DNA from: Plumapathes pennacea
Lineage: Eukaryota > Cnidaria > Anthozoa > Antipatharia > Myriopathidae
Assembly (NCBI GenBank): GCA_964036295.1
Contig: OZ038463.1
Location: forward strand, 22,803,069-22,867,068
Direction of reading: 5' to 3'
DNA length: 64,000 nucleotides
Within the stretch, counting starts at the first letter, position 1; each line of letters starts with the position of its first letter. Below the pieces are notes generated by a model. It did not search any database, was not told where the DNA came from, and worked only from the letters and a program-made list of their open reading frames with translations. This document shows, piece by piece, positions 58,401 to 64,000 of this stretch. The translations under genes were made by a program, and so were the position numbers.

Positions 58401-61400
58401 GCTCAAACAAAGCAGGTCTCAATCTCAGACTTAAAATTGACGACGGGGTTTAGACTTCACCCAGGGTTAGCTAAACTGTGGTTTGAACAACCGGGCGCAG
58501 GACTAGCTTAATAAGTTAACTCTCCGTTCACGTTACAAGACAATATAATTCTTAAAAAAGGAACGGATCAAAAAGCTCTGACATGGTATCGCGATAGATT
58601 GATAACGCAGACACTCGTTTATACTGGCAGTAAAAACAACTATTTTCAACTGCGCATGATTGTGAAAGGGGCTTATTGTCGTAACAACAGCTAGTGTTGT
58701 TTAAAGTTGCGTTGGGTGACCAAAGCGTAAAAACTGTTCGACTTTTTGCGCGTACCGTAAATTAGGATTTCAATGCTTGCCGTTTAAAGCGATACACGAA
58801 AATATCACCCGCGATCTCGTCTCCCATTGGCTCTATGTTTGTAGATTGTTATCGAAAAACCGGACACTAATTTTACTAGTGTTGAACACTAACCTTTGAT
58901 TATCGCCTGTAGAGGTTCTTCCTCCACATAAACCACAACGGAGGCGGTTGTCTTTAAACTCCTGTCACCCAACATGGTCATAGACAGGGTGAATGTGTGG
59001 GCCTGACAGCAAAGAAAAATATATGGGATAAACATTATTTGCGTAACAAACTTGCATATGAAAAAGAAAACATGCATCTTTTTAACATATGCAGGGCTTG
59101 GTTATTTCGATGCAGAACACTGTGCTTTCTGAATAATTAGACACGGACCTGCAATGGTCAGATGCAATGAACCCTTTGCAGCTCCTACCTGAATTTTTAA
59201 TCATTTCAGTTTTCTTTTTAATCATTGCAAAATATGTAGTAAGACAAAATTTCAGGTTCATGTAAACTATACATCAAATTTTGTCAGCACCTAAAAATTT
59301 AGAAACAACTTCTACAGATCTGAAACCTTTTCAGTTTTTCATACTTTTTTATGCTCTTTTCTGCGTTTCTGACACTCAAAAGTGGTAGATTTTGAGTCAT
59401 GTGACCTCGAACTTTGAAATGAAAATAACCACTGTTCTCTAAAAAAGCACAAAAATAAACATCATCTAGGATAAAATCGCAAAGAGATTGAAGAAAAATT
59501 TATAGACACTATTATGGGAATTTGTCGCTATGTGTTGCTAAATTTTGTAATGCCTGTCGAAGGAAATCAACTGCTTCCGCTAAAAGAAATTGTTTATGCA
59601 AAGTGCAGAATATTGGCAATTAAATTTCTTTGCAAAGATATAAACGTTTTTCAGCAAAATGGTACCAGAACATCAAAATGAGGCTAGTAACGCATAACTG
59701 CTTTACGAAGCCTATAAATAGCACTCGCAATGTCTTTTATGGATTTTAACCTAAGCTATCAAAACGTTCCAAAATGATAGTTTATATACTTTCTCTTTAA
59801 ATTTTATAGCTTAAAATTCCATTGAAAAACAAAAGCGTGGCATCTAGTTATGATTGCAAATTTAAGTAGGTTAAAGTTAAATCTTAAAGGGTGCACTAAC
59901 CTGGCCTACCAACCAACCCTTTTTGACATAAAGGGACAGTTTGTTTTGAACAACGACCAATCCGGGATGGTCATTCTCCCACACGTATTGCACCTTGTAG
60001 TTTTTCAGTTTCTGGCACCGCGATGTCTTGACATTACCTTGAAGGAAAATAACTATCATCACAAGAGAGCAAAACAACAGTTCAATAACACCGTGAACCA
60101 CAAAATCCGTGAGTAAAATAATAAAACAATAACATTACAATCAACTAACTTTAAAACAGATACACATAGGTTTGCATGGAAACCATGTTGGAAGACTGGA
60201 ACAAGAAAATATTTTTACACGACAGTAGCTTACCCCAAAAAATTGTTCCAGTTATTATTCCTGTCATTTAACATGGACGACACGCAAACCCTCTATAGAG
60301 AGTTCAGGATCTAGCAAAGGATTGTTGCTGAAACTTTAACGTTCCATTTGGGGTCACATGACAAAAATCCACCACATGACTGAAACGCTTCATTGGAAAG
60401 AACGTAGATAAATTGTAGGAATGTAAAATTTTAGGCTCACAGCGCTAGATTGAATTCGGCAACAATTTTGAAGTAAGGTTCAAAAATATTAAGAAGATTT
60501 GTACAAAAAAGGTTGTTGGGACGCAAGGCCTGTTGTACAATACCTACAATTTCCTGCTTACCTATTAGTTTGAGCTTTGATGAAGCCTTAATGGTGTAGT
60601 TTCTCTCATTAAAGTACAGTACTGGAATCGCTTTCCCAAGTCTCTCGATGACCAAAAGGTCCTCAGCAGTTTCATTCCAAAAGTCGTTATATACTCGAAC
60701 GTGGATTTTGTACACTGCTCCTTCTTTCACGTATTTGGTCGGAATTCGGATGAAATTCTTCGCCTCATTTAGCAGGGTCTGATTGAGTTCCTTTAGGTCT
60801 TCTTTGTGATCATTTGTTACAACTGATGCATTGGCGAAACGTGCAAACCATTCGTATCGCAGTCCTCTTTTATTGGCCTTAACACGAAATCGAAAAACGT
60901 CGCACGGACCTGGAAAAATGTACAAAATGTCGTTAAATTCTGCTGGGGCAAGAATGTGCATTCGTTATGCATTACGTGTGTATGCCATACAGATTAAAAT
61001 CATGGTAATAATTTACTTAGCTACAGGTGACCTTTCATCCCCGAGCTCTGTGAGGGTAATACTCACGTCTCCAATGGTGTAGTATCGCGCTTTTTTGAGC
61101 CTCCTGTCTAGCTAAGCATCCACGTTTAATTCAATGCGTTAAGCGATACAGCACCGACGGAATGACTTCATACAACAAGATGCAGATTCAAGGCCAAGCA
61201 ATTCTATCGCAACTTTAAACGACCCGGATAATATGCCATTGCACGGTAGGCAAGCTTGCTAGCCGTAAAAGAAATGAAACAATTTCTTATGGCAAAAGTC
61301 GGTGTCGAAGATCGACTTTCCTGATTGTGCATCTGATTAAGACACGGGAATTTAGCTTATACACGGAAACTTGAAAACGCATCTGACGGCTGTGCACGTT

Positions 61401-64000
61401 GTCTGAACTAAACCAGACAGCCGTGCGACAAACCTTTTTTAGCGGTCGACTGGTGACGTCGCTATACAGCCATAGTTTGTAAAAACAAGTAATCTTCAAG
61501 CGGAAAATAGACAAGAATCACGCTCCCTGAAAACCCACTACAGGGCGAGGGGATATATGCGATTATCGTATTTCTAGTTAGCCACATCAATTTTACGTCA
61601 AACCTTTGTAACATTGCAATTAAATTATGGCAAGATGTTTGGCATAGGTGGAGAATTTTATGGTATGAGCGTATTTTGAAAAACCTTACCGACTTTTCTC
61701 GATCCGGACAACTCGATTTTCAAAGCAACAGATTTCTCAGGCCCTTCGACTATGAGTTCTTTCTCGTCTCTTCCAGTAGAAAGCTTGGTCTTTCCGGCTG
61801 TCTTTCTTTGTAAGCTCTTCAAGATGAAGTTTATTTTGTCTCCAACTTTAAGGGAAAATTGTCCAAAGAGAAAGATTCTCACTTCGAAATCGCTGGAGTA
61901 GCATCTGGGCTTACTCCCAAACTTCGCCAATGAGGAACTCCTAAAGAAGTGACCGCAACCAATATTTCGCTGCGCGCGTTTGTCCAGAGTCACCTTGACG
62001 TAGAGTAAGTCATTTGAAAACTGGCATCTGACAGGCACAGGGGCAGCTGCGTAGATAGAAAAGGCCACAGCTATGTCAGCGTTGGCCTTTTGCGAGAACC
62101 TTAAGCCAAGCTTGAAAGAACCAGAGAGTTTGATTGGCTTCAGATAACACACAATCTCGTTGCTGCTGTGAAACTCAGCTTGAAAAGTCATGAACTTTCC
62201 CCTGCCGACACTCAAAACACAAACCAGTTCACTTGTGTTGACGAACCCAGCTCCATGCAGTGTCACGTTCACAGCTCTATCGACTTCCGTTTCATTTGGA
62301 CTGGCAGAAGAAATCTTCGTGTCGTCGCCAAAGAAATAGAGTTTCTCTTTCTCATATTCGTACTCAGTACTATCGTCATCAAAGCTACACTTTAGCGAGT
62401 ATTTTCCTGGCGGGATCTGCTTCAGTTTGAATTGGAACTTGTTTTGAGCAATATTGACCTCTTCTTGTTTGTGTTTGCTGAAACGAAAATGACAAACTTC
62501 ATTGGAAAAGCTGAAACATATGATTCATAAACAACCTAATAAACATACATACCAGTAATAGCGGACCCACGAAAGGTACAGATAAGGTCCTTTCAGCGGT
62601 TATACGCATTTTAGAATGAAATGTCTCTTCTATTACACATTGCACTCTACAAATGAAGGCAATCTAAAAGAGCTGATCTGCAATCTAAAATTTAAAAAAA
62701 GATTTTGAAAAATAAAAATGCTATTATGTGCAACTGTCTAAATATATATAAGGAATGACTTACAATTAAAATGTAATGTCTAAGAATTATAAAATTGATA
62801 ATAGCATTTATTGCGACTTTATAGTGTCTCAATCTACATAGAGTCAGTCCCAGATCAAGATACATGAATGACCTGTAGTAGGTTTTTGTAATATCTAGTG
62901 TCTAACCTGTTTTTGTCGTCCTCAAACCAACATTTGGCCACTTTGGAGTTTCCCAGTCCGGTTGCACCTACATAGATCTCTGTATCGCCCTTGGCTTGTG
63001 CAGACGTCGGGCGTACTTTCATTATCTTCACGCACGTATCGAATGTGCTGTCGTTTTTAGGATCCTTACATAGGTTGCATGAGTCAATTTTGTACTTGCC
63101 ATTTATAACTCCGCGGCAATCCGTGCAGGACTTGTTGTTCCCACCGCACTCCCCGCAGCTGTCTTTTCCCGAATTTAAAGACTTTCCTGTATTCCCGCCT
63201 ACACACTGCCCACAGCTGCGCTTAGCACCGTATCCGGGTTTTCCTCTGCAAACATTGTTACAGTCCTTCACTCTTCTTGGGCGCTCTCTCAGCTGACACA
63301 CTCCACAGTCGTCTGTGTAGGATGTGTTTTTGCAGCTTCCTGCACAGTCTGTTTTGGTGACAGTTCCATTTGCAACACAGTGGCCACATTTATCTAAGTA
63401 ATGGGAAAGTTTCATGTATAAGTCAAGTATCGGCCAACCACCAAAATATCCGTGAAACACCGTTGGTTCTTTGTATATTCATTTTGAATTTTGTGCTGCA
63501 AAATGAAACGGGTTCCTATATCAAAAAGCAAGGGGATTCTTTTTAGTGGTTTAATACACATAAACCTGTCGAAATCGACTATGAATTTTGAATATTACAC
63601 CTACAGTACATAAAACTTGTCAAATCACATTTTATATAACTGAATTACCTGCGCGTGCGTTTTAAATTTAATTACATATTATTTGTAATGTCTACTAACG
63701 ACTTACCGTACTTTGCACCAGAATTCGCTGTGCCGTCGCATCCGACGCACTTTTCTCGTCCATTACAAACACCACATAAATCAGCCTTGGCCATTGAACC
63801 GGGTCTTTTGTCGCATCCCAGTTTGTCCACAATCAAGTAAAGAGACGTTTCCGAGATGGTACTCGAAATGTCCGTCACATTTACTACTCGCTTTCCAGAC
63901 GTACTATTATCTGAAGCGTCCCAGCCATAAAACTCTAGAAAGGCATCATCAGCTTCTGATTTCTTCCACGTGCTGCTATCATGATTGGGCGTAAACCTCA
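46359..64000 (-). CDS. REJ/GAIN-domain single-pass membrane protein, PKD1-related (partial, 5' end outside)
   Basis: Sixteen exons, plus a possible seventeenth, join in phase on the minus strand: 64,000-63,707; 63,393-62,907; 62,477-61,690; 60,909-60,562; 60,037-59,901; 59,002-58,894; 58,037-57,818; 57,453-57,233; 57,050-56,817; 56,628-56,425; 55,187-55,002; 53,345-53,257; 50,837-50,598; 49,894-49,535; 48,832-48,659; 47,850-47,004; perhaps 46,471-46,359. About 1,645 codons. Order: Cys-rich repeats, IPT-like region, REJ region, GAIN-like region with RRRR, degenerate GPS, Ser/Thr/Ala linker, SEA-like region, one membrane span, short tail. Extracellular adhesion or matrix role is inferred. Polycystin-1 has REJ and GPS followed by eleven spans; this protein has one. 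PKD1-related proteins are known from coral skeletal matrix, the closest match I can name from memory. A 3' end at 46,975 is the alternative. Confidence 0.8.
47004..47850 (-). CDS. Exon: GPS-like motif, linker, SEA-like region, membrane span
   Basis: CYAWNTASSNWSTSGVQTGE and FINCSKNELGYVAVFLVEL form a degenerate GPS (CxxW...WS..G....C...E.G..AVFL). The HLT/S cleavage site is absent. An Ala/Ser/Thr linker (47,620-47,700, built on GCAGCAGTGGATGAA repeats) follows. VKFTLNATYDDYINESTKSD then TVASGSIIVTFKLLPG look SEA-like. The membrane span is ALAAIIVASCLLVTAVVVGI (47,096-47,170), then VRMKNQRAK. Donor CAGG|GTAAGT. If it is not used the frame ends QREIIS with a stop at 46,975, with an AATAAA on the minus strand at 46,751-46,746. 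Confidence 0.8.
47980..48157. mobile_element. Palindromic MITE in an intron
   Basis: Nearly full-length palindrome: AATAAACTACTTTTGGCGAG at the left, CGCCAAAAGTAGTTTATTG at the right, arms of about 80 bases around GAGCTTCGCTC. No coding. Such foldback MITEs are common in cnidarian introns. Confidence 0.85.
48659..48832 (-). CDS. Exon: GAIN-like region
   Basis: YPDDLLLASENQDRISDVIY, IKLFNPDTLSVLEVSGLAHS, SYKVPLKSYNAGKGEPK, a run of beta strands leading to the GPS. Acceptor ATTGCAG, donor AAAG|GTGAGA; phase 0. Confidence 0.75.
49535..49894 (-). CDS. Exon: GAIN-like region
   Basis: VETLLDTFSNIITPDDYRNS, VDELGRSLCKGMSGGEPAQV, SKVVVLRSEQNLFEAVDKNY, CDECEVGVNTSAQVLLGQSL, WQCSDQGCSGACIVSAQ. Reminiscent of the beta part of polycystin GAIN domains. 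Phase 0 at both ends. Acceptor TATCAG, donor TCAG|GTACGT. Confidence 0.75.
50598..50837 (-). CDS. Exon: GAIN-like helical part with RRRR
   Basis: FMKTLQDYDTEDKETLLVGF, LREATRDITNFDESLAGQVL, DSVVEISKPRIRDSDKASNR, RRRDAGQEEVVEVKTADE. Heptad-like amphipathic helices. NRRRRDA is a furin-like basic site, in line with possible processing. Acceptor TACCAG, donor CGAG|GTCAGA. Confidence 0.75.
51249..51580 (+). mobile_element. Penelope-like element, GIY-YIG end (left part)
   Basis: VGETGRNLNTRHTEYKQNTR and NGDIRNHISEHHLKTEHDI match the GIY-YIG endonuclease module (GETGRxLxTRxxEH). Then, in another frame, NRNLSTDANNYLHFTND. The element is interrupted at about 51,580 by a LINE and resumes at about 52,590. 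Confidence 0.75.
52040..52175. repeat. Palindrome in the LINE 3' region
   Basis: CATGGAAAGTGCGCGCGTAC at left and the near reverse complement GTACAAAGCACTTTCCATG at right, with TTTTTATTCACGAGTTGT/ACAACGAGTGAATAAAAA inside. Confidence 0.85.
52190..52395. repeat. Second palindrome, 206 bp
   Basis: ATTATATACATACTGAGACA at left, ATGTCTCAGTATGTATATAA at right. Inside is a pair of CGTTCG-containing ATTGG segments. A MITE-like foldback element. Confidence 0.85.
52591..52990 (+). mobile_element. Penelope-like element, right part
   Basis: Non-coding or decayed sequence that follows the GIY-YIG module in this element type. It contains ACCGCCATCTGACGAATCCT, a (CT)GAAGATGAGTTCCACTCAG motif and TGGACGATCACAACCAACCT. 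The last third is uncertain. Confidence 0.5.
53257..53345 (-). CDS. Exon: GAIN-like helical part
   Basis: SDTIAVLESLDSDDVNNDTV, VTLKKLFVKE. Short 89-base exon; acceptor ATTTTAG, donor GGAG|GTAAGA. The next intron (2.4 kb) holds the Penelope/LINE nest. Confidence 0.7.
53400..53720. repeat. Dispersed repeat, second copy
   Basis: Matches 43,920-44,345 (TGTTCTTGACGTCACGTTCG, TCACCATGGCTG, CGCACGGTCGAAAA) but lacks the 44,016 hairpin. Confidence 0.65.
54274..54799. repeat. Nested palindrome, 526 bp
   Basis: Outer arms AGAAATATACAACGCGTCAC... (54,274) and ...GGGAACGCGTTATATATTTCT (to 54,799). An inner hairpin 54,507-54,639 has arms ACACGGCGGCTTGAAGATAT and ATATCTTCGCGCCGCCGTGT. Another near-palindrome about GGGAGAACACGAGAGTAGCG lies at 54,670-54,745. 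Non-coding foldback element in an intron. Confidence 0.8.
55002..55187 (-). CDS. Exon: REJ to GAIN transition
   Basis: DKNNNFTHKCFMEVADVHGA, DDVNIIVRLRVLEEGDIANG, then IERKIGAGQMVDAA. Resembles the V.V.D..GA.S...V.V.V segment that precedes the helical GAIN part in polycystins. Acceptor ATGCAG, donor GCGA|GTACGT. Confidence 0.75.
56079..56319. mobile_element. MITE with GGGCCCGGTTTTTCAAAG ends
   Basis: Ends GGGCCCGGTTTTTCAAAGC and GCTTTTGAAAAACCAGGCCC, internal GATTAGGCTAATCTTGGATT versus AATCCTGGATTAGCTTAATC. Same family as 58,282-58,498. Confidence 0.82.
56425..56628 (-). CDS. Exon: second REJ-type repeat start
   Basis: GIVIAESIEGKAFDTVFSLE, ASEVDDDPSDRPLRYRCGCK, RILLKYVTAPSDINMCEFFL. Again xxSxWxDxPxxxPLxYxF-like, so REJ-type. 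Acceptor TGCCAG, donor CCAG|GTACGT. Confidence 0.8.
56817..57050 (-). CDS. Exon: REJ region
   Basis: DYDCVDLDASDVLFSKKVKV, SRFVLIFKPNALPGGATFRI, RLDALDDEGEVKSSAYVDIK, then TNAAPSQ. LxPGxxYxFRLxAxDxxG...A.VxIxTNxxP is the end of a REJ/FN3-like repeat. Acceptor GGACAG, donor CAAG|GTATGC. Confidence 0.8.
57233..57453 (-). CDS. Exon: REJ region
   Basis: YKFKLTYRKGKKVSEATAVR, GEPPELFLKVKNSKGNKVNP, DKVAIVAAVKTDLAFTELVW then SCEPIDKE. Acceptor CTTCAG, donor GAAG|GTAAGA. Confidence 0.8.
57818..58037 (-). CDS. Exon: core REJ motif
   Basis: RYLTVRETFTLDGSESDDPN, EDEQYSWECEEVE, then two Cys pairs and LLLPDEPVVEIPAGLLKPE. LDGSxSxDPD..YxWxC is the hallmark of REJ domains. Acceptor TTTTAG, donor GAAAT|GTATGT. 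Confidence 0.85.
58282..58498. mobile_element. MITE, second copy of the GGGCCxGGTT family
   Basis: Ends GGGCCTGGTTGTTCAAAACC and GGTTTGAACAACCGGGCGC, with GTTAAGCTAACCCAGGATTA and CCCAGGGTTAGCTAAAC inside. In the intron between two REJ exons. Confidence 0.82.
58894..59002 (-). CDS. Exon: REJ region
   Basis: AHTFTLSMTMLGDRSLKTTA, SVVVYVEEEPLQAIIKG; the YxFTLxxxxxxxxxxTAxVVVxVxxxPLxAxI pattern closes a PKD-like repeat in REJ proteins. Acceptor TGTCAG, donor AAAG|GTTAGT. Confidence 0.8.
59901..60037 (-). CDS. Exon: REJ region
   Basis: NVKTSRCQKLKNYKVQYVWE, then GLVVVQNKLSLYVKKGWLVG. Acceptor CTTCAAG, donor CCAG|GTTAGT. Keeps the phase of its neighbours. Confidence 0.75.
60562..60909 (-). CDS. 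Exon: REJ-like region start
   Basis: GPCDVFRFRVKANKRGLRYE, WFARFANASVVTNDHK, LLNEAKNFIRIPTKYVKEGA and YKIHVRVYNDFWNETAEDLL. The RYEWFxxx..IPxxxxxxGxxYKxxVxVxN pattern is that of REJ/PKD-type beta domains. Acceptor TTCCAG, donor ATAG|GTAAGC. Confidence 0.8.
61038..61577 (+). mobile_element. Non-autonomous Helitron, 540 bp, in an intron
   Basis: Starts TCCCCGAGCTCTGTGAGGGT (after A at 61,037) and ends GATTATCGTATTTCTAG (followed by T). The first 30 and last 17 bases agree with the 18,205 element. The hairpin position is kept (ACAGG...TATGC, 11-base loop GCGAGGGGATA, 13-base spacer) but its stem is decayed. An alternative CCCTG/CAGGG hairpin lies just upstream (61,525-61,545). No coding. It sits on the strand opposite to the host gene. 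Confidence 0.85.
61690..62477 (-). CDS. Exon: IPT-like/E-set region
   Basis: Longest exon but one (788 bases). Reads FKLKQIPPGKYSLKCSFDDD, NVTLHGAGFVNTSELVCVLS, FHSSNEIVCYLKPIKLSGSF, an IPT-like pattern of a Cys pair between beta strands. YVKVTLDKRAQRNIGCGHFF and FGQFSLKVGDKINFILKSLQ follow. Donor GTCG|GTAAGG. The intron to the next exon carries a 540-base Helitron. Confidence 0.75.
62907..63393 (-). CDS. Exon: Cys-rich repeats and start of an IPT-like region
   Basis: Acceptor TTAG. Contains repeated CGxC units: DKCGHCVANGTVTKTDCAGS, YTDDCGVCQLRERPRRVKDC, CGQCVGGNTGKS, DSCGECGGNNKSCTDCRGVI and DSCNLCKDPKN. Then MKVRPTSAQAKGDTEIYVGA, an IPT/TIG-like beta segment. Each CG.C unit resembles extracellular disulfide repeats. 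Donor ACAG|GTTAGA. Confidence 0.8.
63707..64000 (-). CDS. Exon: N-terminal part in window, Cys-rich start
   Basis: Continues beyond the window. Reads AFLEFYGWDASDNSTSGKRV, VTDISSTISETSLYLIVDKL, then the Cys-rich MAKADLCGVCNGREKCVGCD. Donor TACG|GTAAGT. The aspartate codon is split to the next exon. Confidence 0.8.

Noticed and set aside
61525-61545. CCCTG/CAGGG hairpin as the Helitron 3' hairpin of the 540-base copy
   Set aside because: It is 28 bases from CTAG, whereas the other two copies have the hairpin 13 bases away with the same loop; the aligned position holds a decayed stem instead.
1-64000. tRNA, rRNA or bacterial operon signals
   Set aside because: None noticed by eye; GT-AG introns and metazoan transposons argue for animal nuclear DNA. 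A tRNA scan was not possible.

Overview
The window looks like nuclear DNA from an animal, most likely an anthozoan cnidarian (coral or anemone). Introns follow GT-AG rules, and coding exons are short and spread over kilobases. The repeat mix is metazoan and cnidarian-like: tyrosine-recombinase (YR) retroelements with an SGNH-hydrolase ORF, Helitrons, BEL/Pao, a Penelope-like element, LINE 3' ends and many palindromic MITEs. No bacterial-style genes, RNA genes or CRISPR arrays were seen.

Left part (1-4.3 kb): a dispersed repeat, an 895 bp solo LTR with perfect 5 bp target-site duplications (TSDs), and an SGNH-hydrolase ORF of an Ngaro-like YR retroelement.

Centre (4.34-29.75 kb): two head-to-tail copies of one 12.4-13 kb segment, joined at about 16,776 inside an SGNH remnant. 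Each copy holds, in order: a decayed YR-element ORF1 with a zinc knuckle; exon-like fragments resembling a Helitron protein N-terminus; the YR-element RT, RNase H and YR region; a two-exon fragment of unknown function; a minisatellite; a minus-strand OTU protease-like domain; a plus-strand BEN-like domain; a LINE fragment; and an SGNH remnant. The copies differ by a 1,372 bp Helitron insertion (copy 2, with a clean empty site in copy 1), a 0.69 kb inversion that splits the OTU domain in copy 2, and several deletions. The two copies therefore act as a before/after record of rearrangements.

Middle right (29.75-46.3 kb): mostly non-coding, with a deleted BEL/Pao element, minisatellites, a reverse-oriented Helitron relative containing a palindromic TA-flanked transposon, a TTA-flanked MITE and several hairpins.

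Right part (46.4-64 kb): the 3' half of a large minus-strand host gene. Sixteen consecutive exons, plus a possible seventeenth, join in phase. They encode about 1,645 residues: Cys-rich repeats, an IPT-like region, a REJ (polycystin-1/sea-urchin receptor for egg jelly) region, a GAIN-like region with RRRR, a degenerate GPS motif, a Ser/Thr/Ala linker, a SEA-like region, one membrane span and a short tail. This resembles PKD1-related proteins reported from coral skeletal matrix (family knowledge, not tested here). The 5' end is beyond base 64,000. Its introns carry a 540 bp Helitron, a Penelope element interrupted by a LINE that itself contains palindromes, and several MITEs.
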